Source: an uncultured Oscillospiraceae bacterium
Lineage (GTDB): Bacteria > Bacillota > Clostridia > Oscillospirales > Oscillospiraceae
Direction of reading: 5' to 3'
Assembly (NCBI GenBank): GCA_934646185.1
Contig: CAKUEH010000003.1
Span: 101,747-165,746 of the forward strand
Length of the DNA: 64,000 nucleotides
Below, piece after piece: positions 25,600-33,040 of this stretch (the stretch's first letter is position 1; each line of letters starts with the position of its first letter). Position numbers and translations under genes: made by a program. The notes beneath the pieces are model-generated. The model did not search any database and was not told the origin of the DNA. It saw only the letters and a program-made list of their open reading frames with translations.

Positions 25600-26307
25600 A
25601 TGTCAGACAGAAGGGAAGCGATCCTCATCGCGATCACAAGTGCAAGCCTGCCGGCCAAGAAGCGGATCCTGACGGTCTGCGTCAAGCTGTTTCTTGAGCA
25701 GGGCTATAAAAAAACCACTGTCGCCCAGATCGTGCGGCAGGCGTCGGTTTCCAACAGTATCTTCCAGAATATCTTCCGCGCCAAGGACGGCGTGCTGACC
25801 GAGCTGGCGCAGTTTATGTTTTCCAATCAGTTTGCCATGGCCCGCAGCACAGCGGGCGCGCAGCTGCCGCCCGTCTACGTCTATGCCGTGGAGACGGCCA
25901 TCCAGATGACGCTGACGGAGCTGAACGAAAATCTGCGCGAGATCTACATTGAGGCTTACACGCAGAAGGAAGCCTCGGACTATATCTTCCATGAGACGGC
26001 TAAGGAACTCTATCAGATCTTCGGCCCCTATCAGCCGGAGCTGACCGCGCAGGACTTTTATTTTATGGAGATCGGCTCCGCCGGGATCATGCGCGCCTAT
26101 ATGGCGCAGCCGTGCGGCGGAAATCTGACGCTGGAAAAGAAGCTGCGCATGTTCCTCACCATGAGCCTGCGGGCATACCACGTTCCGGAGGATGAGATCC
26201 AAAAGACTGTGGACTTTATCACCGGCATGGACATCCGCGCCGTCTCCGAGCGCGTCATGCACGAGCTGTTCAAGGCCCTCGCCATGCGCTTTGAATTCAC
26301 ACTGTAA
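25600..26307 (+). CDS. TetR/AcrR-family transcriptional regulator
   Basis: A 235-aa regulator. The helix-turn-helix is TTVAQIVRQASVSNSIFQNIF at about residues 38-58; the rest is helical and would bind a ligand. ATG 25600 is chosen because GAGGG stands eight bases upstream and upstream starts lie within the promoter. It is divergent from the other TetR operon and followed by a shared terminator. No adjacent target gene is obvious; it may be autoregulatory or act elsewhere. Confidence 0.85.
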   Translation: MSDRREAILIAITSASLPAKKRILTVCVKLFLEQGYKKTTVAQIVRQASVSNSIFQNIFRAKDGVLTELAQFMFSNQFAMARSTAGAQLPPVYVYAVETAIQMTLTELNENLREIYIEAYTQKEASDYIFHETAKELYQIFGPYQPELTAQDFYFMEIGSAGIMRAYMAQPCGGNLTLEKKLRMFLTMSLRAYHVPEDEIQKTVDFITGMDIRAVSERVMHELFKALAMRFEFTL

Positions 26308-26325
26308 TTTCATATTGATCCAAAA

Positions 26326-26355
26326 CGAGGCCGCTGCGCGACGCAGCGGCCTCGT
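26326..26355. terminator. Bidirectional terminator
   Basis: CGAGGCCGCTGCG pairs with CGCAGCGGCCTCG around a tight loop between convergent TetR (+) and XRE (-) genes, flanked by AAAA on one side and GTT on the other. Confidence 0.8.
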
Positions 26356-26367
26356 TCCTGTTAAAAA

Positions 26368-26682
26368 CTATCCTTCGAGCATCGAATCCATCACCGCGAG
26401 GAGCGCTTGCTGCTGCGCGTGGGACAGGCGCGTCCATTTTTCCAGCATATCACGCTGCCCGGGCGTCAGGGCAAGGCGCGCCTCGCCGTCGGCAAAAAAC
26501 TGCGAGAGCGTCAACCCGAATGCGTCGCAGATCTTTTCCAGCGAGGAAAACGAGGGCGTCATGCCCTTCTGGTACCAGGACGAAATGGTGGACTGCGGCA
26601 GGCCGGAACGCTCGGCAAGCTGATATTCCGTCCAGCCTCTTGTCTCCCGGTTTTTTCGGATCATTCCCAGAATGTCTGTCAC
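26368..26682 (-). CDS. XRE-family HTH transcriptional regulator
   Basis: A 104-aa protein. The Cro/C1-type helix-turn-helix covers about residues 3-58 (YQLAERSGLPQSTISSWYQ is the core, with EKICDAFGLTLSQFF as helix five). The C-terminal 40 residues are helical. GTG 26682 is taken because GGCGGTGA lies just upstream; another in-frame GTG is at 26691. Two inverted repeats lie in front of it (26697-26768), facing a divergent 53-aa gene, which suggests autoregulation and control of that gene. Confidence 0.85.
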   Translation of the reverse strand: MTDILGMIRKNRETRGWTEYQLAERSGLPQSTISSWYQKGMTPSFSSLEKICDAFGLTLSQFFADGEARLALTPGQRDMLEKWTRLSHAQQQALLAVMDSMLEG

Positions 26683-26696
26683 ATGCTTCACCGCCT

Positions 26697-26768
26697 ACGA
26701 TTTTTCGTTTATTATACTTTGAAAAATCGTTGCATTTTAATCATAAATGTCGTATTATTTACTACGAC
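26697..26768. promoter_or_regulatory. Divergent control region with two inverted repeats
   Basis: Dyad 1: ACGATTTTTC (26697-26706) and GAAAAATCGT (26721-26730), perfect ten-base arms enclosing a TATAAT-like -10 read on the minus strand. Dyad 2: GTCGTA (26749-26754) and TACGAC (26763-26768). They sit between the XRE gene and the divergent 53-aa gene and are likely operator sites. Confidence 0.6.
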
Positions 26769-26804
26769 AATCATCACCCCTTTCAAAGGAGGCAGCGAAC
26801 CCGT

Positions 26805-26966
26805 ATGAAGCATGAACCCGACAGATGCTATGAGGCCTGGCTGGACGACGAACGCCGCGTCATATCCTTCCACACCATCCCAAACGCCCGCTATTTTACC
26901 GCGCCGGAGCCCATCTTCTGGCCCGCGATCCTCGACCTCGTCCTGTCCGGCTACCGGATCCAGTAA
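26805..26966 (+). CDS. Small hypothetical protein, 53 aa
   Basis: A 53-residue soluble protein beginning MKHEPDRCYEAWLDDERRVI and ending LSGYRIQ. AAAGGAGG lies upstream of ATG 26805. The pattern (short beta strands with VISFH, then a helix ending in GYR-x-Q) resembles a group of small Firmicutes proteins of unknown function. It is divergent from the XRE regulator, sharing the control region, and a lipoprotein gene follows 73 bases later. Confidence 0.65.
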   Translation: MKHEPDRCYEAWLDDERRVISFHTIPNARYFTAPEPIFWPAILDLVLSGYRIQ

Positions 26967-27039
26967 TTATTTAGGAAAATTTAAGAGATTTCAGGAAAAA
27001 GCTGTGGTATACTGGAAGAAAAATAAGGAGGCATGCAGA

Positions 27040-28344
27040 ATGAAACGCTGTCTGATTTTTATGCTTCTGCTCTGTCTGCTTTTGACGGCCTGCCAGAAGC
27101 AGGCGCAGACTGAGAACCAGCGGCCCGCTGCGGAAGCTGCCGGCAGTCAGGCGGCAGCGGAACCGGATGCGGGAACGCCGGAGCAGACGCTGACGCTCGG
27201 TATGATCGACTTTGACTCGGAAAAGAGTGTCCTCCGCGGCATGATCCAGAGCTATAATTTCTCCGGCGCGAAGGTCAAAATCGAAATTCTTAACTACGCC
27301 GACGGCGCGGAAAGCCGCGCGGACGCTGTGACGCGCATGACGACAGAGCTGCTGGCCGGGAACGTGCCCGATCTGCTCGATTGCAGCGATCTGAGCGGCG
27401 CGCAGTACGCGGGCTACGCGAAAAACGGCATTCTGCTGCCGCTGGACGGGATGCTGGAGTCGGAGCTCCTGTCCGGTATTCTGAAGCCGTGCTATGTGGA
27501 CGGAGCGCTTTATTCCATCGTCGGGGCCTTCGCGATTGACCCGCTGTTCGGCCCGGCGGAGAAGCTCGGCGCGTCGCTGGAAACGTCGGCCCTGGACGTG
27601 CTGCGCGGCGCGGTCCCGGACGTCAGCTTTTTCTGGGGCGGTGAGGATCTGCTCAGCGTCTACTGCCGCCACGCGGCGGAGCAGTATCTGGACTATGACA
27701 GCCAGACCGCTTCCTTTGAGAGCGAGGAATTCTTGAATATTCTGACGGCCTGCGCAGATATTGTGCCCACTGAATTTGACGCGGACTGCATCATGCAGCA
27801 GCCGATGCGCTCCGTCTCAATGTATCGGAGCATGCAGAGCCAGTGGTACCAGCAGACCGGCGATGCGTTCCGTGTGTTGGCTCTCGGCGAAGACGGCGGA
27901 ACGGCGTATCAGCCGATCCTGCAGCTGGGCGTCTGCGCCAGTTCTGCCATACAGGAGGCGGCGCAGGAGGCTTTGCGCGGAATGCTGCAAGAAGGCTTTC
28001 AACAAACCATTACGGACGCGTTCCCGGTCTGCCGTGCCGCTTTGCGCACACTGATGCAGAAGGAGATCGACGCGCAGGCGGTCGAACAGCAGACGGCAAT
28101 CCGTGAAGAGGGCCGTGTCGAGATCGGAGAAGCGGGTGATCTTGCGTTCCTGTTTGACGAAGCCGTGGCTGACGATCTGATGAACGTTTTGGAGCATGCA
28201 GACTGCCGCTCTTGCGGCAGTCAGGAAATTCTGACGATCATTCTTGACGAGGCGGACGCCTATTTCAAGGGCCGGAAAACCGCGCAGGAAGCGGCGCAGG
28301 TCATGGACAGACGCGCGGCGCTGTTCCTTGCGGAAAACAGTTAA
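27040..28344 (+). CDS. Solute-binding-like lipoprotein
   Basis: A 434-aa lipoprotein: MKRCLIFMLLLCLLLTAC gives a signal with lipobox LLTAC. The mature part has segments seen in extracellular solute-binding proteins (TTELLAGNVPDLLDCSDLSG, YAKNGILLPLDGML), so it is probably a cluster-B/D binding fold. No permease or ATPase genes accompany it, so it may be an orphan binding protein or a sensor. AAGGAGG precedes ATG 27040, and a TATACT -10 lies at about 27008. A second lipoprotein gene follows after 25 bases. Confidence 0.7.
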   Translation: MKRCLIFMLLLCLLLTACQKQAQTENQRPAAEAAGSQAAAEPDAGTPEQTLTLGMIDFDSEKSVLRGMIQSYNFSGAKVKIEILNYADGAESRADAVTRMTTELLAGNVPDLLDCSDLSGAQYAGYAKNGILLPLDGMLESELLSGILKPCYVDGALYSIVGAFAIDPLFGPAEKLGASLETSALDVLRGAVPDVSFFWGGEDLLSVYCRHAAEQYLDYDSQTASFESEEFLNILTACADIVPTEFDADCIMQQPMRSVSMYRSMQSQWYQQTGDAFRVLALGEDGGTAYQPILQLGVCASSAIQEAAQEALRGMLQEGFQQTITDAFPVCRAALRTLMQKEIDAQAVEQQTAIREEGRVEIGEAGDLAFLFDEAVADDLMNVLEHADCRSCGSQEILTIILDEADAYFKGRKTAQEAAQVMDRRAALFLAENS

Positions 28345-28369
28345 ACACACGGAAAGGGAAAGAACCAAA

Positions 28370-30304
28370 ATGAAAAAGAAATTGATTTGTCTGCTGCTCT
28401 GCGTATGCGCGCTTCTGACCGCCTGCGCGGCGAAGACGGCACAGGAGACCGCGCAGCCGCAGCCGGAACAGAGCGCTGCGGCGCAGCCGTCTGCCGCTGC
28501 GCCTGCGGCGGAGGAGGCTCCCGCGCCGCAGATCGAACAGGACGCGGCATGGTTCGCCGCGCGCGAACCGGTGGAGGAGTGGCCGGAATTTACTGTGAAC
28601 GGCACGTCGATCTATGATCTGACACTGGCCGACATCCAAAATGTTTACGGCACATACGAACGCATTTACCACTGGATGAACCTCCAGACGGACTATTATG
28701 ACATCGTAGATTTCGCGGATGGCTCGCAGGTAGCGGGCTGGATGCACAATGACGGCACGATCCATCATCCGAACGCCGCATATCTGCGGCTGGATGCCGG
28801 GGTCGAGGTCTGCGGCGTCCGCTTCGGCGAGGATTACCGCGAGGCGGCGAACCGTTTCCCGCGTGACAAAACGCCGGTATTCGAGCAGTTCGACGAACAC
28901 ACGGCGCGGCTGATGCTCGGCGGCGAGGTCCTATACATGGGCAAATACAGCTGCATTGCGTACACGGACGGCATTCCCACAATGCTTGTCGTGTGCGACG
29001 AGACAGTTATGACGTTCCACATTGAAAACGGCGTGATCGCCGCTGTCAGCTGGATGGCGCCGGAAGAGGCCATGCAGCTTCCCATCACGGAGCAGGAGGT
29101 GCAGCGGCTCATGACGATCGACCCGAGCCGTCTGACGGATGAGAACCTGCACAGCATTCTGATTGGCCCGGAGGTCGCGCTTGTCAACAACGGATTTACG
29201 TTCGATTCGCCCGTCGATCTGTCGTCGGAGCAGCTGTTCATGCTGTTTCTGTACTGGTCGGCCGATTACACGTACACGCGCGATAATTACAAGCAGGCCG
29301 ACGGGAAGTATCACTTCAAAGAGAGCTTTGTGAACCACGTTTTGCGGGATCATTTCGGCGACGGCAGCTTCACGTTTGACATTACGCAGTGCGGCTGCTA
29401 CGACGCATCGGACGGCACGGCAGTCATTGAGAACGTGTCCGGCTTCGGCGGCGGCCCGGATCTGCGCATTGCGGACGTGCAGGTGCTGGAGGGCAGCACC
29501 GTACAGGTCACAGCGGATTTTTATAACGCCAACCCGTTTTTGGATGGCAGCGGCGGCGAGCTCCGCTACGCGCGCAAGGTCTACACGCTGGACTTCTACT
29601 ACGGCGGCGTGCTGTTCCAGTCGGCGCAGTTCGCGGCGCTGCCGGAGGACGATCTGCGGGCAGCCCTGCAGCTGCACACCGGCGAATCGACGGACGATCT
29701 GGCGCAGCTGTTCTGGACGTATGACGGCCAGAACAGGAATCTGCTGGGCAGTTTGCCGGACGGTAATTGGACAGCGCTGCCGCTGACCGAAGACGCGTGG
29801 GATGGACTTTCCCTGTTCGTCTACGAGCGCTATGCGCGCGAAAACAACTGGCCGCTGACGATCAGCGCGGCGGATTTCCGCAATACGCTCGAACGCTATT
29901 TCCCGCTGGGTCGGTACGGCTGGGAGGACCGCAGCTCGCTCTATCTGACGTATGAGGACGGCACGTATACCCGCACCATCAACGACAGCCACGGCGCGCG
30001 GTACTGCTATCTGAAAAGCGTCTCCTGCATGGCAGACGGAATCTTCCAGCTGGTGTTCCGCTGTCTCGACGTGCCAGAGCTCACGGAGTACGCGGACGCG
30101 TCCGCGGACGTGCGCGCGGTCTATGACCACGCGGGCGCGGAGGAGCTTCAGCCGCAGGAATTCCGTCGGGCCGTGTACCGCGCGTTCGCCGACGGAGTCA
30201 TTCCCACCGGAAACGGCATGACGGAGCGCACCGTGACCGTCCGCCTGACCGGCGACGCGCTGCAGCCGTTCCGCTTCCTGTCGGCCGGTGAAACGGGTGG
30301 ATGA
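28370..30304 (+). CDS. Large lipoprotein of unknown function
   Basis: A 644-aa lipoprotein with signal MKKKLICLLLCVCALLTAC. A Pro/Ala/Gln-rich linker (about 25-65) follows the lipid anchor, then a globular extracellular region with many aromatic residues and no membrane segments. No catalytic motif or family was recognised. It is 25 bases downstream of the solute-binding-like lipoprotein, so the two are probably co-transcribed. The start is fixed by the signal peptide; the ribosome site (GGAAAGGGAAAG) is only moderate. Confidence 0.7.
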   Translation: MKKKLICLLLCVCALLTACAAKTAQETAQPQPEQSAAAQPSAAAPAAEEAPAPQIEQDAAWFAAREPVEEWPEFTVNGTSIYDLTLADIQNVYGTYERIYHWMNLQTDYYDIVDFADGSQVAGWMHNDGTIHHPNAAYLRLDAGVEVCGVRFGEDYREAANRFPRDKTPVFEQFDEHTARLMLGGEVLYMGKYSCIAYTDGIPTMLVVCDETVMTFHIENGVIAAVSWMAPEEAMQLPITEQEVQRLMTIDPSRLTDENLHSILIGPEVALVNNGFTFDSPVDLSSEQLFMLFLYWSADYTYTRDNYKQADGKYHFKESFVNHVLRDHFGDGSFTFDITQCGCYDASDGTAVIENVSGFGGGPDLRIADVQVLEGSTVQVTADFYNANPFLDGSGGELRYARKVYTLDFYYGGVLFQSAQFAALPEDDLRAALQLHTGESTDDLAQLFWTYDGQNRNLLGSLPDGNWTALPLTEDAWDGLSLFVYERYARENNWPLTISAADFRNTLERYFPLGRYGWEDRSSLYLTYEDGTYTRTINDSHGARYCYLKSVSCMADGIFQLVFRCLDVPELTEYADASADVRAVYDHAGAEELQPQEFRRAVYRAFADGVIPTGNGMTERTVTVRLTGDALQPFRFLSAGETGG

Positions 30305-30325
30305 CGCGGATGCATAGCTGCGTTT

Positions 30326-30437
30326 TGTAGGGGCCGATGCCCATCTTCGGCGCTAAGAGCCGCGCAAAGCGCGGTTGCGCCTCGAAACTAGCCTGCGGGC
30401 GTCGCATCGGCCCGCTGGAGAAGTTACGAATTCGCCG
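30326..30437. repeat. Intergenic repeat, family C (diverged copy)
   Basis: Starts TGTAGGGGCCGATGCCCAT and contains GTTACGAATTCGCCG, which is the reverse complement of the middle of the family C copy at 54685. An unrelated GC-rich insert (AGCCGCGCAAAGCGCGGTT) breaks the element. Confidence 0.55.
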
Positions 30438-30441
30438 AAAC

Positions 30442-30519
30442 ATCTTCGCTTTTCGCGGCTGCCTGCCGCACGACCTCTCAGTCAGCTTCGCTGACAGCTC
30501 CCCTTCACAAGGGGAGCCA
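30442..30519. repeat. Intergenic repeat, family B (right half)
   Basis: CTTTTCGCGGCTGCCTGCCG, then a GTCAGCTTCGCTGAC hairpin and AGCTCCCCTTCACAAGGGGA, matching the right half of the full family B copies at 30538 and 47067. Confidence 0.65.
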
Positions 30520-30537
30520 TGGGGACTGCACAGTCCA

Positions 30538-30695
30538 AAGCCTCCCCTTTTAAGGGGAGGTGGCTCGGCGCAGCCGAGTCGGAGAGGTTCCGCAGGCAGT
30601 TCGGATCCGCATTGGACTTTCGCTTTTCGCAGCTGCCTGCCGCGACCCCTCAGGCGCTGCGCTCCAGCTCCCCCTGGGCCCAGGGGGAGCCTTTT
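30538..30695. repeat. Intergenic repeat, family B (full copy)
   Basis: About 158 bp running from AAAGCCTCCCCTTTTAAGGG to CAGGGGGAGCCTTTTT, with GCCGAGTCGGAGAGGT, GCATTGGACTTTCGC and GCGACCCCTCAGG inside. The copy at 47067 matches it closely. With its neighbours it fills the 30305-30719 gap; no gene is seen there. Confidence 0.8.
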
Positions 30696-30719
30696 TGCGG
30701 TTGGACGGGAAAAATGGGC

Positions 30720-30747
30720 TTGACAGAACATGATTTCATATTATAAT
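30720..30747 (+). promoter_or_regulatory. SigA promoter of the PadR gene
   Basis: TTGACA (30720-30725), 16-base spacer, TATAAT (30742-30747). The -10 lies in an AT palindrome (ATATTATAATAT), a likely PadR self-regulation site. Confidence 0.7.
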
Positions 30748-30790
30748 ATTGGAATATAAAATAATTGGACTATGTAACAGGAGGGATATC

Positions 30791-31336
30791 ATGAGCTTAC
30801 AGCATGGGATCCTCGGGTTTTTGAATTACGGGCCGTGCAGCGGGTACGAGCTGGCGAAGGCGTTTCATTCCTCCGTGCAGTTTTTCTGGCCCGCGCAGAC
30901 CAGTCAGATCTATCTGACGCTGGGCAAGCTGGAAAGCGCGGAGCTGATCACGCACGAGACGGTCATTCAGACCGGGAAGCCGAATAAAAACGTCTATTCC
31001 ATTCTGCCTGCGGGCCGCGCGGAGCTGCTGCGCTGGCTGTCGGAGCAGGGGCGAACGACCGACGGCTATAAGAGCGAATTTCTGATGAAGGTCTTCTTCG
31101 CCGAAAATCTCCCGCCGCAGCAGGCGATCGCGCTGCTGCGCACATACGCGGACGAATGCCGCGCGTGGCTGCGGGGGATGGACAGCGTGCCGCAGAGCAT
31201 CGAGGAATACGGCCGTCTGTCCGACGCCAACGCGCCCGTGTACTGGACGTTTACGGCGCAGTTTGGCCGTGCCTACGCGCAGATGTGCATCGCGTGGGCG
31301 GAGGACTGCATCAAAAGGCTGGAGGCGATAGGATGA
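30791..31336 (+). CDS. PadR-family transcriptional regulator
   Basis: A 181-aa regulator. The N-terminal winged helix (HGILGFLNYGPCSGYELAKA, FFWPAQTSQIYLTLGKLESA, GKPNKNVYSI) is characteristic of PadR, and the C-terminal half is the Vir_act_alpha_C helical dimerisation domain. ATG 30791 follows CAGGAGGGATATC. Its stop overlaps the next ATG (ATGA), so it is co-translated with the flavoprotein fusion, its probable target. Confidence 0.9.
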   Translation: MSLQHGILGFLNYGPCSGYELAKAFHSSVQFFWPAQTSQIYLTLGKLESAELITHETVIQTGKPNKNVYSILPAGRAELLRWLSEQGRTTDGYKSEFLMKVFFAENLPPQQAIALLRTYADECRAWLRGMDSVPQSIEEYGRLSDANAPVYWTFTAQFGRAYAQMCIAWAEDCIKRLEAIG

Positions 31337-32961
31337 AGGTTTTGATTCTGAACGGAAGCCCCAAGGGGGAGAAAAGCAATACATACCGGCTCACGAGCGC
31401 GTTTCTGGACGGCCTGCGGCAGACGCAGCCGGTGGAGGCCGAGACCATCGAGACCGGAAAGCTGCATCTGCTGCCGTGCCGCGGCTGCTTTGCCTGTTGG
31501 AGCAAGACGCCGGGCAAATGCGTCCTGCAGGACGATATGGCCGGTGTGATCGAAAAAATCCTTGCCGCCGACGTGCTGATTTGGAGCTTCCCGCTCTATT
31601 ATTTCAGCATTCCCGGCCAGCTGAAGCTGCTCATCGACCGGCAGCTGCCGATGTCGCTGCCGTTTATGACCGACACCGAATCCGGCGGCCACCCGAGCCG
31701 ATACGACCGCTCCGGCCAGCGGCAGGTCGTGATCTCGACCTGCGGCTTTTACACTGCCGAGGGCAATTATGACGCGGTGGACGCGCAGTTTTCGCGCCTG
31801 TGCGGCGCGGACGGCTATACGTCCGTCTACTGCGGGCAGGGCGAGCTGTTCCGCGTCCCGGCGCTGCGGCAGCGCACGGATGCCTATCTTGCGCTCGTAA
31901 GGCAGGCGGGCGCGGAATTCGCGCGCGGCGCGATCCTGCCCGAAACGGCCCGGGCGCTGCGTCAGCCAATGTTCCCGCGCGCGGTATTTGAGCAGATGGC
32001 GGACGCCAGCTGGGGCGTCAGCCGGGAGGACGCCGCTGCGGCAAAGGCTCCGGAGGCCGGGAAGCTGTCCCCGGCGCAGGCCTTTACGCGGCAGATGGCC
32101 GCGCTCTATGATCCGGCGTCGTGGGACGGAAAGGACCGCGTTCTGGAATTTTTCTACACGGACACCGGCGAGACCTGTCAGGTCGTGCTCGGAAAGGACG
32201 GCCAGCGCGTGCTGCAGTCGGATTTCCTGCCCTGCACGACGCGCATCGAAACGCCGCTGTCCGTCTGGCAGAGGATCGGCAGCGGAGAGCTGGACGGCAA
32301 GCAGGCCATGATGGAGCACCAGTACCGCGTAACGGGCGATTTTTCGGTCATGCTCCATTGGGACGAGATCTTCGGACTGGGCGCCGCGGCGCCGGAGCCG
32401 TCCGCCGAACCCCGGAAGAAGACGAACATGACGCTCATGCTGCTGCCGTGGATGGCGATCTGGATCGCGCTGTCCATCCACGCGCAGATCGGCGCGTGCG
32501 TCGGCCTTGCCGTCTGCGCGCTGCTGCCGTTCGCGTTTCTGAAACACCGCATGACGGTTTTTGAGCCGTGCTCGATCCTGTCGGTCGGCACGATCTGTGT
32601 GCTGACGCTGCTGGACGCGCTGCCGCTCACAACGCTGCTGCCCGCGTCGTATCTTCTGTTCGGCCTGATGTGGGGCGTGACGGTGTTTCTGCACATGCCG
32701 CTGACGGCGTATTATTCCATGAACGGCTACGGCGGCGAGACGGCGCTTCGAAACCCGCTGTTCATGCGCACGAACCGCATTCTGACGGCCTGCTGGGCGG
32801 TTCTGTATCTGCTCACGCCGGTCTGGACGTGGTATCTGCTGCAGACGCCCGTCTCGTACCTGACCGGCGCGATCAACTCCGTGCTGCCCATGCTCCTCGG
32901 CGCGTTCACGGCCTGGTTCCAGCGCTGGTACCCGGCGCATTACGCTGCAGGGAAAAACTGA
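31333..32961 (+). CDS. FMN-reductase / SCP2-like / membrane-domain fusion protein
   Basis: A 542-aa protein in three parts. Residues 1-190: NAD(P)H-dependent FMN-reductase or flavodoxin-like fold (ILNGSPKGEKSNTYRL; PCRGCFACWSKTPGKCVLQDDM). Residues about 235-350: a segment resembling SCP2 sterol-carrier domains (VLEFFYTDTGETCQVVLGKDG). Residues about 360-540: a membrane part with five or six hydrophobic helices and no recognised family. Fusion of a flavoprotein to a lipid-binding and a membrane domain suggests electron transfer to a membrane-bound hydrophobic substrate, which is inference. It is coupled to the PadR regulator. Confidence 0.75.
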   Translation: MKVLILNGSPKGEKSNTYRLTSAFLDGLRQTQPVEAETIETGKLHLLPCRGCFACWSKTPGKCVLQDDMAGVIEKILAADVLIWSFPLYYFSIPGQLKLLIDRQLPMSLPFMTDTESGGHPSRYDRSGQRQVVISTCGFYTAEGNYDAVDAQFSRLCGADGYTSVYCGQGELFRVPALRQRTDAYLALVRQAGAEFARGAILPETARALRQPMFPRAVFEQMADASWGVSREDAAAAKAPEAGKLSPAQAFTRQMAALYDPASWDGKDRVLEFFYTDTGETCQVVLGKDGQRVLQSDFLPCTTRIETPLSVWQRIGSGELDGKQAMMEHQYRVTGDFSVMLHWDEIFGLGAAAPEPSAEPRKKTNMTLMLLPWMAIWIALSIHAQIGACVGLAVCALLPFAFLKHRMTVFEPCSILSVGTICVLTLLDALPLTTLLPASYLLFGLMWGVTVFLHMPLTAYYSMNGYGGETALRNPLFMRTNRILTACWAVLYLLTPVWTWYLLQTPVSYLTGAINSVLPMLLGAFTAWFQRWYPAHYAAGKN

Positions 32962-33002
32962 CTGGCACAAAGCCTCTCCGCGGCACGCGGCTCGAGACAT
33001 AA

Positions 33003-33040
33003 AAATTCCCTCTGCCGGGCGGCAGAGGGAATTTTTTTAT
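33003..33040. terminator. Bidirectional terminator
   Basis: AATTCCCTCTGCC pairs with GGCAGAGGGAATT, followed by TTTTTT on the plus strand and preceded by AAAA for the minus strand. It closes the flavoprotein gene and the minus-strand surface-protein cluster. Confidence 0.9.

Noticed and set aside
26812..27039. N-terminal extension of the solute-binding lipoprotein to 26812
   Set aside because: The extension would place 76 residues before a lipobox signal, and overlaps the 53-aa gene in another frame. ATG 27040 has its own ribosome site.
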